Below, piece by piece: positions 8,764-17,089 of a DNA stretch of 64,000 bases (position 1 is its first letter; every line of letters begins with the position of its first letter). The notes beneath the pieces were generated by a model. That model searched no databases. It had not been told where the DNA came from and saw nothing but the letters and a program-made list of their open reading frames with translations. The position numbers and the translations under genes were made by a program. The DNA is taken from assembly GCF_003855095.1 (NCBI RefSeq), contig NZ_CP033972.1:5580001-5644000 (forward strand), read 5' to 3'. This DNA comes from Gordonia insulae (lineage in GTDB: Bacteria; Actinomycetota; Actinomycetes; Mycobacteriales; Mycobacteriaceae).

Positions 8764-8800
8764 CTTGACCAGAATGGCAAGATCTTATTGTCTGGACAAG
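8764..8800. promoter_or_regulatory. nested palindromic operator in the LacI/PhyH divergent promoter
   Basis: The outer arms CTTGACCAGA (8764-8773) and TCTGGACAAG (8791-8800) form an inverted repeat with one mismatch. They flank an exact 8-bp palindrome AAGATCTT (8779-8786). The site lies 36 bases upstream of the LacI-type regulator start and 73 bases from the dioxygenase start. It is the natural candidate for binding and autoregulation by that regulator. Confidence 0.65.
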
Positions 8801-8836
8801 GGCAGAAAACCATCAAGAATCCCTCAGGAGTGTTCC

Positions 8837-9856
8837 GTGCCACATCGCTATCCGGTCCGGGAGATCGCCCGGCAGGCAGGGGTGAGTGAGGCGACCGTGG
8901 ATCGGGTGCTGCACCAGCGTCCGGGGGTGCGGGCGGGCACGGTGTTGCAGGTGGAACAGGCGATCGCCGACCTGGATCGTCAGCGGACCCAGTTGCGGCT
9001 CTCCGGTCGTCGGTTCCTCATCGATCTGGTCATGGAGACGCCGAACCGGTTCTCCGGACTCGTGCGTGAGGCGTTGGAGCAGGAACTGCCGGGATTACGG
9101 CCGGCGGTGATGCGCGCGCGGTATCACCTGAGGGAGACCTGGAAGCCCGACGACCTGGTCGCCGAACTCGACACGATCTGCCGGCAGGGCAGCCACGCGG
9201 TGGTGCTCAAGGCGCCCGACACCCCGGAGGTGGCGGCGGCGATCGGGCGGTTGACGTCCGCGCGTATCCCGGTGATCACCCTGGTGACCGATGTCCCGAT
9301 GAGCACCCGCATCGCATATGTGGGTATGGACAACCGGGCTGCCGGCGCCACGGCCGCCTACCTGATGTGTCAATGGCTGCGGCACGTTTCCGTGGACGTG
9401 TTGGTGATGACCAGCAGCGAGATGTTCCGCGGCGAGGAGGAGCGCGAGATGGGCTTCCGCGCGGCGATGCGGTCCTACGACCCGGGTCGGAACATCGTCG
9501 AGGTCTCCGAATCCGATGGACTCGACGAGACCAGCCGGGTGCTGACCGCCCGCGCATTGCGCGAGCACCCGGGCATCGGTGCGGTCTACTCGATCGGGGG
9601 AGGCAACAGCGGGATCGTCGAGGCGTTCGCGGCGGCGGACCGGACCTGCGAGGCGTTCGTCGGTCATGACCTCGGGGATGCGAATCGCGGTCTTCTCCGC
9701 AGCGGTCACCTGACGGCGGTGTTGCACCATGACCTGCGCGCCGACATGCGGCAGGTTGCGCAGACCGTGATGGGCTTTCACGGCGCGTTGCCCGGGGAAC
9801 AGCGCCCGCGTGCGTCCGGAATCCAGATCATCACCCCGCACAACCTGCCCGAGTGA
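8837..9856 (+). CDS. LacI family transcriptional regulator of the sugar operon
   Basis: This 339-residue regulator has an N-terminal LacI helix-turn-helix (about 6-27, VREIARQAGVSEATVDRVL) followed by a sugar-binding effector domain (about 58-330). The VDRVL variant and the effector-domain style resemble regulators of inositol or xylose-type clusters. The start GTG 8837 has AGGAG six bases upstream; an earlier in-frame TTG at 8765 would lie inside the operator and is rejected. It is divergent from the five-gene operon, with a palindromic operator between them, so it likely represses that operon and itself until a pathway metabolite binds. Confidence 0.9.
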   Translation: MPHRYPVREIARQAGVSEATVDRVLHQRPGVRAGTVLQVEQAIADLDRQRTQLRLSGRRFLIDLVMETPNRFSGLVREALEQELPGLRPAVMRARYHLRETWKPDDLVAELDTICRQGSHAVVLKAPDTPEVAAAIGRLTSARIPVITLVTDVPMSTRIAYVGMDNRAAGATAAYLMCQWLRHVSVDVLVMTSSEMFRGEEEREMGFRAAMRSYDPGRNIVEVSESDGLDETSRVLTARALREHPGIGAVYSIGGGNSGIVEAFAAADRTCEAFVGHDLGDANRGLLRSGHLTAVLHHDLRADMRQVAQTVMGFHGALPGEQRPRASGIQIITPHNLPE

Positions 9857-9875
9857 GGCTCGCGTAAGGGATTCT

Positions 9876-9895
9876 TGTCATGACATATTAATGTC
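9876..9895. promoter_or_regulatory. overlapping palindromes upstream of the GntR gene
   Basis: TGTCATGACA (9876-9885) is an exact palindrome. It overlaps GACAT-ATTA-ATGTC (9882-9895), a 5-4-5 inverted repeat. Both lie 23-42 bases before the GntR start in unusually AT-rich sequence, as expected for an autoregulatory operator over a promoter. Confidence 0.5.
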
Positions 9896-9917
9896 TGCAT
9901 TCTGGTGTTAATGTGTC

Positions 9918-10658
9918 GTGGTGATCACACCCATCCCGGTGGAGCTCGATCGGTCGACGCCGGTTCCGCTGTACCACCAGCTCGCGCAGGCCATCGAGGC
10001 CGCGATCGTGCGCGGCGACCTGACACCGGGTGATCGGCTCGAGAACGAACTCGACATGGCGAGCCGGCTCAAGTTGTCCCGGCCGACGATCCGGCAGGCC
10101 ATCCAGGAACTCGTCGACAAGGGTGTGGTGGTCCGCAAGCGTGGCGTCGGTACCCAGGTGGTGCAGAATCCCGTGCACCGGTCCGTCGAACTGACCAGTC
10201 TCTTCGACGACTTGTCCACCGCTGGAATGCATCCCACCACGCAGCTGCTCGAGTACCGGATCGGTTTGCCTGACGAGGAAATTCGTACCGAGCTCTCGCT
10301 ACCGGTGGGGGCTGAGGCCGTCACGGTCAAGCGCCTGCGCATGGCAGGCGGAGAACCGTTGGCGCTGATGATCAATCACCTGCCCGCCGACATCTGTCCG
10401 CCGGCGGGAGAACTCGAGAGCGGTGGTCTGTACAAGGGCTTGCGTGGACGCGGCGTCCACATCCGCCTCGCTCGGCAACGGATCGGCGCTAAGGCGGCCG
10501 ACCAGGACGAGGCGACATTGCTCGGCGACGAGGTCGGTGCACCGCTGCTCACCATGCAGCGCACCGCATTCGACGACGCCGGCCGGGTCGTTGAGGTCGG
10601 CCAGCACGCCTATCGAGCGGACCGATACTTCTTCGAGACGACCGTCGTCGATCGCTGA
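9918..10658 (+). CDS. GntR family (HutC/UTRA type) transcriptional regulator
   Basis: This 246-residue protein has a winged helix-turn-helix (about 14-80: PLYHQLAQAIEAAI, LSRPTIRQAIQELVDKGVVVRKRGVGTQV) and a C-terminal UTRA ligand-binding domain (about 92-240). Members respond to sugars, sugar phosphates or amino acids. Start codons GTG 9918 and GTG 9921 are equally possible. No good ribosome-binding site precedes them, so a leaderless transcript is plausible. It follows the LacI-type gene in the same direction and may supply a second control on the adjacent sugar operon, though its target is unknown. Confidence 0.88.
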   Translation: MVITPIPVELDRSTPVPLYHQLAQAIEAAIVRGDLTPGDRLENELDMASRLKLSRPTIRQAIQELVDKGVVVRKRGVGTQVVQNPVHRSVELTSLFDDLSTAGMHPTTQLLEYRIGLPDEEIRTELSLPVGAEAVTVKRLRMAGGEPLALMINHLPADICPPAGELESGGLYKGLRGRGVHIRLARQRIGAKAADQDEATLLGDEVGAPLLTMQRTAFDDAGRVVEVGQHAYRADRYFFETTVVDR

Positions 10659-10822
10659 GATGTGGCGGTCGGTGTCGCGCATCGCGCACCGTCCGACCTG
10701 ATGAGTCGGGGCCGTCGGATGCGTGACACCGATGTGGGTGGCACGTTCACTCTATGGAGTTGTCAAGGGACGGTTGCGGTCCCGGATTTCGCCGGGTGCG
10801 TGGGCGTTTGTTGGGGTGGGTG

Positions 10823-11653
10823 TCAGGCGGCGGTGGGTAGGTTGTCGAGGGTCAGGGTGCGTCGGTTGTAGGCGGGTAGGGGTGTTCGTTGGGGGTCAAC
10901 GGTGGCGGGTGGGATGAGCCAGGGGTGGTTGTCGGTGCCGATGATCACGTCCCAGCCGTTGTGGTGGATGTCGGCGTGGCAGGACGGGCAGAGTAGGCAG
11001 CCGTTGTCCAGGACGGTTGTGCCGTTGTGGGCCCAGTGTTGGATGTGGTGGTCGTGGGAGCGGTCGGCGCGGATGTGGAGGCGTCCGTGGTCTTCGTGGT
11101 GGGTGAGGGTGTTGAGGGTGCGGTCTTGTCCGGCGGGTAACCCGCCGGCGGTGGTGGCGGCCAGGTCGTTGCCGAGTTGTTTGGCGCGGTGTGCGATCTG
11201 GGCGGGGGTGGCGCCGGAGAAGTAGTGGCCGAGCAGGTCGCTGACCTGGGTGTAGCGAGCCTCGCTGTCGACGGGTTGGGGTGATCGGGTGGCGATGTGG
11301 GTGATGCCGGTGGTGATGGCGTCGATGTGTTCGGCGGGGATGGCGCCGTCGGCGGCGTGGGCGTGCAGGGTCGGCAGGGTGGTGGTGGAGCCGGCGATGC
11401 GGATCAGGCGTGCGGCGACCGCGGGTGCGTAGCCCATGACGATCAACAGTTCTCGTGTCTTACGACCGTGGGTGGTGGCGACGCCCAGGCGGTCGAGGGT
11501 GGCGACCAGGTGTGCGGCGTGGTGGTCGATCAGGTTGCGTAGCGTCAGGATGGTGCGCATCGCGTTGAACGCGTCCCGGCCGGACAGGTCGTCGTCGATG
11601 GTGAGGTCGCGCAGGGTGTCGGTGAGGGTGGGCAGGTCTGACACGGTGGTCAT
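10823..11653 (-). CDS. 13E12-repeat family protein (DUF222 + HNH), internally deleted
   Basis: The 276-residue product has the DUF222 region of actinobacterial 13E12 proteins (about 10-185) and the C-terminal half of the HNH module (HIQHWAHNGTTVLDNG, CLLCPSCHADIHH, residues about 208-243). Full-length relatives are usually 400-500 residues and carry a long linker plus the first zinc cysteine pair before the HxxHW segment. Here LNTLTHHEDHGRLHIRAD runs straight into RSHDHHIQHW, so roughly 150-200 residues appear deleted in frame. One zinc pair (CxxC) remains, so nuclease activity is doubtful. Start ATG 11653 has GAAAGG upstream. These genes are multicopy in the group and recombine with one another. 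Confidence 0.8.
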   Translation of the reverse strand: MTTVSDLPTLTDTLRDLTIDDDLSGRDAFNAMRTILTLRNLIDHHAAHLVATLDRLGVATTHGRKTRELLIVMGYAPAVAARLIRIAGSTTTLPTLHAHAADGAIPAEHIDAITTGITHIATRSPQPVDSEARYTQVSDLLGHYFSGATPAQIAHRAKQLGNDLAATTAGGLPAGQDRTLNTLTHHEDHGRLHIRADRSHDHHIQHWAHNGTTVLDNGCLLCPSCHADIHHNGWDVIIGTDNHPWLIPPATVDPQRTPLPAYNRRTLTLDNLPTAA

Positions 11654-12226
11654 GGCGGGGCCTTTCAGAGAACACGGTTACGGCTGTCGGGCGTCGTCAT
11701 CGTTTCTCTGGGTGACAGAACTGGCTGTCCTGTCGCCCGGCTTCGCTGTCATCAATTCATCTGTTGGGAACCAGAGTATCGGTGGGTACCGACAAGCTTG
11801 TTCGCGTCGTCAGGAGTGTGCACAGTGTGGAACTCTTCGGTCCCGCGGTGTGCGTCGTCATCTCGACCGTCGGGGACGAGCGTACCGGCAACCACCGACA
11901 GGCTCGGAATCATCTGCAGGACAACACCACCGGAATCTCCGGGCGACAGAACTGGCTGTCCTGTCGCCCGTTTCGCTGTCATCGTCGATCTGTTCGGAAC
12001 CAGACTATCGGTGGGTACCGACAAGTTCGGTCGCCTGTGCTCCTCGTCGGGGTGCGAATTCCCGTAGTGCGGCAATAGCTGTGAGGCGCCGTCATCGATC
12101 CTCCGGGCCACGGAACCGAATGTCCTGTCACCCGTTTCGCTGTCATCGTTGATCTGTGGAACCCGGCATCTTTGAGCGGAGCGCTGAAATCTGGCCCCGA
12201 TGTGGCCGGCTGTTCCTGACCCCCAT
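11654..12226. other. 573-bp gene-free spacer with a triplicated repeat
   Basis: No convincing reading frame, RNA gene or transposase was found here. The spacer lies between the HNH gene start and the rsgA stop. Its main content is three copies of a conserved non-coding unit, listed separately. Confidence 0.7.
11713..12163. repeat. three dispersed copies of a 60-90-bp non-coding repeat
   Basis: Copy 1 (about 11713-11796) and copy 2 (about 11944-12026) share GACAGAACTGGCTGTCCTGT, CGCTGTCATC, GGAACCAGA and TATCGGTGGGTACCGACAAG with few differences. Copy 3 (about 12109-12163) is truncated and more diverged (TGTCCTGTCACCCGTTTCGC, then TGTCATC and GATCTGT). Within the unit GACAG-aactgg-CTGTC is an inverted repeat. 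No frame is conserved across all three copies, which argues against a protein product. Confidence 0.75.
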
Positions 12227-13261
12227 CTAGTGCGGGTCGTGCATGCGTTCGGAGTCGGCTTCGGGTGAACCGGTGACCGCGACGAGAAGGGCGCGCACCG
12301 CCATCGCGCGACGATATGAGTTGCCCTCCAACTGATCGAGCGCACACTCCGGGTCCGCAGGGGGACCGAGATGAGTGCATCCGCGTGGGCAGTCCTCGAT
12401 GGCGTCGCGCAGGTCGTCGAAGGCGTCGACGATGTCGTCGGGGGTCACGTGTGCGAGACCGAACGAGCGGATGCCGGGGGTGTCGATCACCCAGCCCCTT
12501 CGTCTGGCAGGACCGGGTAGTGGCAATGCGACCGACTGGGTGGAGGTGTGCCGCCCCTTGCCGACCCCCGACACCACGCCGGTGGCCCGATCGGCATCGG
12601 GCACAAGACGATTGACCAGGGTCGACTTGCCGACTCCGGAATGCCCGATGAGTGCGGTGATGTGACCGGCGAGCATGCCCGTCACCGCATCGAGCGGGTC
12701 GGCCTGGCCGGCGAGCACGATCGGGAGGTCGAGATCGGCGAAGGCACGGGTGAACTCGGCCGGATCGGCGAGGTCCGACTTGGTCAGGCACAGAATGGGC
12801 ATCAGCCCGCCGACGAAGGCCGCGGCGAGTGCCCGCTCGACGAAACCGGTGCGCGGCGGGGGATCCGCGAGCGCGGTGACGATGAGGAGCTGATCGGCAT
12901 TGGCGACGACGATCCGCTCGTACGGGTCGGTGTCGTCGGCGGTGCGGCGTAGCACGGTGGACCGCTCGGCCACCTTGACGATGCGCGCCAACGTGTCCGG
13001 GCGTCCGGTGAGGTCGCCGACCACCGACACCTGATCGCCGACGACGACCGGGGTCCGGCCCAGTTCCCGCGCCCGCATCGCCACCACCAGACGGTCCGGG
13101 TCGCCACCGATGACGCACCCCCAGCGGCCACGATCGACCGACACCACCATGGCGTCCTCGGCGTCGTCGTGACGTGGGCGGGTCTTGGTGCGTGGCCGAG
13201 TCCCCTTGCCAGGACGTATCCGGACGTCGGATTCGTCATAGCTCGAGGTGCGGCGGCTCAC
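12227..13261 (-). CDS. rsgA: ribosome small-subunit-dependent GTPase RsgA
   Basis: This 344-residue circularly permuted GTPase helps late 30S subunit maturation. An N-terminal basic extension and OB-fold are followed by G4 TKSD (near 160), G1 GHSGVGKST (near 208) and G3 DTPG (near 256). The C-terminal zinc site is CPRGCTH...C. The permuted G4-G1-G3 order and zinc motif are diagnostic. It starts with GTG at 13261, one base after the aroA stop, so it is probably co-transcribed with aroA; the aroA-rsgA pair is a common actinobacterial arrangement. Confidence 0.96.
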   Translation of the reverse strand: MSRRTSSYDESDVRIRPGKGTRPRTKTRPRHDDAEDAMVVSVDRGRWGCVIGGDPDRLVVAMRARELGRTPVVVGDQVSVVGDLTGRPDTLARIVKVAERSTVLRRTADDTDPYERIVVANADQLLIVTALADPPPRTGFVERALAAAFVGGLMPILCLTKSDLADPAEFTRAFADLDLPIVLAGQADPLDAVTGMLAGHITALIGHSGVGKSTLVNRLVPDADRATGVVSGVGKGRHTSTQSVALPLPGPARRRGWVIDTPGIRSFGLAHVTPDDIVDAFDDLRDAIEDCPRGCTHLGPPADPECALDQLEGNSYRRAMAVRALLVAVTGSPEADSERMHDPH

Positions 13262-13262
13262 G

Positions 13263-14528
13263 TCACACGTGCCCGATCATGTTCTGCCACATGCCCGGGA
13301 AGTCCGGCAGCGTCTTCGCGGTGGTCTCGATGTCGTCGACGGTCACACCCTGGACCGCGAGCCCGATGAGGGCGCCGGCCGTCGCCATGCGGTGATCGGC
13401 GTAGGACTCCCACACCGCCCCGTGCATACGGGTCGGCGTGATCCGCAGGCCGTCGGCGGTCTCGGTGCAATCGCCGCCCAGGCGATTGATCTCGGTCGAC
13501 AACGCCGCGAGCCGGTCGGTTTCATGGCCACGCAGGTGCGCGATGCCCGACAGCACCGACTCGCCATCGGCGAGCGCACACAGGGCCGCAACCGTCGGCG
13601 TCAGCTCCCCGATGTCGCGCAGGTCGATGGCGAGTCCGGTGAGTTTGTCCGGACCGGTGACGGTCAGTGCGCCGTCCGCGCGTTCGACGGTGCAGCCCAT
13701 CTCCGAGAGGATGTCCACGATCTGTGCGCCGGGCTGAGTGGTTGTCGCCGGCCACCGGGGCACCGTGATGGCGCCGCGCGTGACGGCCCCGGCCGCCAGG
13801 AACGCGGCAGCGTTGGAGAGGTCGGGCTCGATCTCCCAGTCGACGGCGCCGATCGGGCCCGGCGCCACCCGCCAGACGTCGGACTCGGGCCGATCGACGA
13901 CCACGCCCGCGGTGCCCAGCATGTCCAGCGTCATGTCGATGTGTGGCGTCGACGGGACAGGCGGGCCCACATGGCGGACGGTGACGCCGTCGTCGAACCG
14001 TGCGGCGGAGAGCAGCAGACCCGAGACGAACTGTGATGATGCGGACGCGTCGACGGTGACCTCGCCGCCACGAGCGGACCCGCGTCCGGTCACCGTGAAC
14101 GGCAGGCTGTCGCCGCTGACCTCGACACCCAGTCCGCGTAGCGCGTCCAGAATCGTCGCGAGGGGCCGGGTCCGGGCCTGCTCGTCACCGTCGAACCCGA
14201 CGACACCGTCGGCGAACGCCGCGACCGGAGGGAGGAAACGCATCACCGTGCCGGCGAGGCCGCAGTAGACGTCGGCGGCCCGTACCGGTCGCGGGTCGAC
14301 GGTGATCGTGGTCTCGTCGGCGGTATCGACGCGGACGCCGATACCGAGCGCACTGAGGCCGTTCAGCATCAGATTGGTGTCGCGACTGCGCAATGCGCCC
14401 CGCACCGTCGACGGTCCGTCCGCCAGCGCCGCCAGGATGAAGGCACGGTTGGTGATCGACTTGGAGCCCGGCAGGTCCACGGTCGCCACCACCGGTGTGG
14501 TGACGGTCGGTGCACTCCAGATACTCAT
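13263..14528 (-). CDS. aroA: 3-phosphoshikimate 1-carboxyvinyltransferase (EPSP synthase)
   Basis: This 421-residue enzyme of the shikimate pathway transfers enolpyruvyl from PEP to shikimate-3-phosphate. [10 protein letters not shown] (about 19-28), the PEP-site loop GLAGTVMR (near 90-97), a DASASSQF segment and the C-terminal YADHRMA motif identify the family. The length is normal. It forms a two-gene unit with rsgA on its 3' side. The start ATG 14528 lies 55 bases downstream of the VOC-family gene stop (14584), so its own promoter is possible. Confidence 0.97.
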   Translation of the reverse strand: MSIWSAPTVTTPVVATVDLPGSKSITNRAFILAALADGPSTVRGALRSRDTNLMLNGLSALGIGVRVDTADETTITVDPRPVRAADVYCGLAGTVMRFLPPVAAFADGVVGFDGDEQARTRPLATILDALRGLGVEVSGDSLPFTVTGRGSARGGEVTVDASASSQFVSGLLLSAARFDDGVTVRHVGPPVPSTPHIDMTLDMLGTAGVVVDRPESDVWRVAPGPIGAVDWEIEPDLSNAAAFLAAGAVTRGAITVPRWPATTTQPGAQIVDILSEMGCTVERADGALTVTGPDKLTGLAIDLRDIGELTPTVAALCALADGESVLSGIAHLRGHETDRLAALSTEINRLGGDCTETADGLRITPTRMHGAVWESYADHRMATAGALIGLAVQGVTVDDIETTAKTLPDFPGMWQNMIGHV

Positions 14529-14583
14529 GCGCTCCAGTTTGTCATGCCGAAACGTGGGTATCGGACGGCACCGGAGGCGTGGA

Positions 14584-14970
14584 TCACCGGGTGTCCCGGC
14601 GCAGCGGGTGGTCGTCCGGTATCTCGACGACGATGATCGTGCGCTGATCGGGATCGGCGATGTGCATCTCGATCAGTCCCCACGGCTCGGTGCGCGCCTC
14701 CCGCACGATCGGGACGTCCGCCGCCCGCAGGTCACGTTCGGTGACGTCGATGTCGCGGACCTGCAGCCACAGTGCGGCGTCGGCCCCATCGCCGTCGCCG
14801 ACGTCCTCGCTCATGTGTCCGGGGACCTCGATGAGTCCGTTGCCCGCATGGAACACCACGCCTCCGGGGTACTCGCGGGCGACGGCCAGCTTCAGCCGAT
14901 GTCGATAGAACTGCTGCAGTCGTTGCGGATCCCGCGTGCGCAGCAGGATCCGGCTGCCGAGGACCTCCAC
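14584..14970 (-). CDS. VOC (glyoxalase/bleomycin-resistance fold) protein
   Basis: This 128-residue protein has the paired beta-alpha-beta-beta-beta modules of the vicinal oxygen chelate family. The first half is [17 protein letters not shown], with a potential metal ligand in [12 protein letters not shown]; the second half is [15 protein letters not shown], ending [17 protein letters not shown] with His/Glu candidates. Members include glyoxalases, dioxygenases and antibiotic-binding proteins, so the function is not assignable. It starts two bases after the stop of the small acidic protein gene upstream, suggesting co-transcription. Confidence 0.78.
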   Translation of the reverse strand: MEVLGSRILLRTRDPQRLQQFYRHRLKLAVAREYPGGVVFHAGNGLIEVPGHMSEDVGDGDGADAALWLQVRDIDVTERDLRAADVPIVREARTEPWGLIEMHIADPDQRTIIVVEIPDDHPLRRDTR

Positions 14971-14972
14971 GT

Positions 14973-15215
14973 CTACTGGCCCTCGGTGGTCCCGTCGGAG
15001 CCGCCCAGGGCATGGCCCCGGTTCAGGTCGTTGCCGTGCCGCGCGGCCTCGTAGATGGCCCTCTCGCGGGCGATCCGGTCGGTCTCACCGATCGGCGTGG
15101 CGTCGCCGAAGGCGAATGCCGAGTCGTGCTCGTACTCGTGCGGCATGTCGGGGTCGTCGTCGATCAGGGCGTCGGCCGGCTCATGGTCGTGATCGGGGCG
15201 TGGGCTGTCGGACAT
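14973..15215 (-). CDS. small acidic conserved hypothetical protein
   Basis: An 80-residue, acidic, histidine-rich, low-complexity N-terminal half (HDHEPADALIDDDPDMPHEY) is followed by a more regular helix-like segment, ETDRIARERAIYEAARHGNDL. No signal peptide or membrane segment is present and no known domain was recognised. It sits two bases upstream of the VOC gene on the same strand, and its start ATG has a plausible purine-rich stretch upstream. Real coding status is supported by this tight packing and by the actinobacterial codon pattern. Confidence 0.6.
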   Translation of the reverse strand: MSDSPRPDHDHEPADALIDDDPDMPHEYEHDSAFAFGDATPIGETDRIARERAIYEAARHGNDLNRGHALGGSDGTTEGQ

Positions 15216-15272
15216 GTCGTCAACGATAAGCCGACATCGCCGACTCCACGTGTGCTGCGGCAGAAACGATCG

Positions 15273-16976
15273 TCATGATCCGCGCCGCGAGAAGCCGCCG
15301 TCGGTGTAGCCGTCCCACGTCTCGAAGAGTCGGGTCACCTTGGGGTCGCCGAGTCCGCGGATCCAGTCGCACAGATCCTTCGGCGCGGAGGGGTTGGTCA
15401 CGATGAACGGATGTAGGCCCTCGTCGTGTTCGGCGAGGTACCGCAGGGTCTCGGGCGGCGTGTCCGGGTCGGCGGCGGCGAGGGCGTCGCGGGGATCGAA
15501 CGCGGCGCCGCGCACCGCATCCGAGGCGGACAGCCCGGCGATGGTCGGATCGGCGACCTCGATCTCACCGGTGTTGTGATAGTCGACGGGGTCCGGTGAG
15601 GTGCTGCGCGGGTTCAGCAGGATGTTCAGCAGGATCGCGGTCAAGGCGCCCGCCGAGATGCCTGAGTGGAAGATCGTCTGGAACCAGTCGGGGAACTGGT
15701 GATACAGGTCCAGCGAGACGTTGACCGGCGAGTCACCGAGGCTGCGATCGGTGTAGTACAGCTTGGCCTCGGTGAGCATCGCGACGCCCACCGAGATGGC
15801 GACCACCAGGATGTTGGTGTTGTTGAACTTGACCTTGGTGAGCGTGCGGACGCCACTCGCGGCGACCATGCCGAACAGTGCGACGCCCGCACCGCCGAGT
15901 ACGGGCAGCGGGATGCCCTCGACGATCGCGGCCATCTTCGGCAGCAGTCCGAGGACGACGAGGATGATGCCGGCGCAGGTGGCGACGTGGCGGGTGCGGA
16001 CACCGGTGATGGCGACCAGTCCGACGTTCTGGGCGAACGCGGTGTACGGGAACGTGTTGAAAACACCGCCCAGCACGGTGCCGAGACCGTCGGCGCGCAT
16101 GCCGTCGGCGAGCTTCTGCGGCGTGATCTTCTGGTCGACGATCTCACCGACGGCGACGATGTCGCCGGTGGTCTCGGTCATGATCACCAGGGCCACGATG
16201 ATCAGCGCGATGATCGAACTGATCTCGAACGTGGGGAAACCGAACTGGAACGGCTGAGGGATACCCACCCACGGGTTCTCACCGACGGCGTCCCAGTTGG
16301 CCATGCCGAACGGGATCGAGATGAGCGTGCCGACGACGAGACCGATCAGGATGGAGACCCGACGGATCGTGTCGGGCGCGAATCGTTCGATGACGACGAT
16401 GATCGCCAGGGTGAGGAAGCCGAAAGCGATGTTCTTGGGGTCACCGAAGTCGGCACCCGCGGCGGTGCCGCCACCGAACCAACCCGCGGCGACGCGCATC
16501 AGCGAGACACCGATGATGAGGATGATGGTGCCGGTGACCAACGGTGGGAAGAAGCGGATCAACTTCCCGATGATGGGTGCCGCCGCGATCATGAAGACGC
16601 CACACGCGATCACCGAGCCGTAGATGGCGGTGATCCCGTGGGCCGTGCCGATGGTGATCATCGGGCCGACGGCGGCGAACGTGACGCCCTGCATGAGCGG
16701 CAACCGCACCCCGAACCGCCAGAAGCCGACCGCCTGCAGGATCGTCGCGATACCCGCGACGAACAGGTCGGCCATGATCAGGTGGACGATGTCGCCCTGC
16801 TCGAGTTGCCCGACGCTGACCATCGCACCGCCGACGATCAGCGGTACGGCGACCGCGCCGGCGTACATCGCGAGGACGTGCTGGATGCCGAGCGGGAGGA
16901 GCTTCGCCAACGGCGGTATCTCATCCACCGGATGAGGTGTGGTCTTGCCGTGTCTGATCGTGTCGAGAACCGCCAT
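15273..16976 (-). CDS. NCS2-family nucleobase (uracil/xanthine) permease with LRV-like C-terminal tail
   Basis: This 567-residue membrane protein has about 14 hydrophobic segments over residues 25-440. The NCS2 signatures include QHVLAMYAGAVAVPL, the TTGDIVAVGE helix with the substrate-contact Glu, and the FNTFPYTAFAQNVGL segment (NxGxxxxT-like, with Asn-Val-Gly). It should import xanthine, urate or uracil by proton symport. The last 110 residues are hydrophilic. They contain two units resembling variant leucine-rich repeats (AAADPDTPPETLRYLAEHDE and VTNPSAPKDLCDWIRG), which is unusual for this family. Start ATG 16976; monocistronic, divergent from the NUDIX gene. Confidence 0.9.
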   Translation of the reverse strand: MAVLDTIRHGKTTPHPVDEIPPLAKLLPLGIQHVLAMYAGAVAVPLIVGGAMVSVGQLEQGDIVHLIMADLFVAGIATILQAVGFWRFGVRLPLMQGVTFAAVGPMITIGTAHGITAIYGSVIACGVFMIAAAPIIGKLIRFFPPLVTGTIILIIGVSLMRVAAGWFGGGTAAGADFGDPKNIAFGFLTLAIIVVIERFAPDTIRRVSILIGLVVGTLISIPFGMANWDAVGENPWVGIPQPFQFGFPTFEISSIIALIIVALVIMTETTGDIVAVGEIVDQKITPQKLADGMRADGLGTVLGGVFNTFPYTAFAQNVGLVAITGVRTRHVATCAGIILVVLGLLPKMAAIVEGIPLPVLGGAGVALFGMVAASGVRTLTKVKFNNTNILVVAISVGVAMLTEAKLYYTDRSLGDSPVNVSLDLYHQFPDWFQTIFHSGISAGALTAILLNILLNPRSTSPDPVDYHNTGEIEVADPTIAGLSASDAVRGAAFDPRDALAAADPDTPPETLRYLAEHDEGLHPFIVTNPSAPKDLCDWIRGLGDPKVTRLFETWDGYTDGGFSRRGS

Positions 16977-17089
16977 ATGCAGTGTCTACGAGTCGGACAT
17001 TGCGGGCGTGGCGCGTATGTGTGACGCCTGTGTTTCCGCGAAAATATATTGCCCGCCGAGTGTCAGGAATCGCCGTGCACAATGGTCGG

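Noticed and set aside
8765..8836. An upstream TTG start for the LacI-type regulator
   Set aside because: The extra 24 residues would be encoded within the operator palindrome, and the HTH begins normally right after GTG 8837, which has a good ribosome-binding site.
10659..10822. Insertion-sequence end between the GntR and HNH genes
   Set aside because: No terminal inverted repeats, target duplication or transposase fragment could be recognised.
11654..12226. A protein-coding gene in the spacer between the HNH gene and rsgA
   Set aside because: Frames of 90-240 codons exist on both strands but they read through the three repeat copies in different frames, lack ribosome-binding sites and show no domain.
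15666..17024. A 450-codon plus-strand open frame opposite the permease
   Set aside because: It is the antisense of a conserved membrane protein gene and gives an Asp/Glu/Arg-rich low-complexity product.
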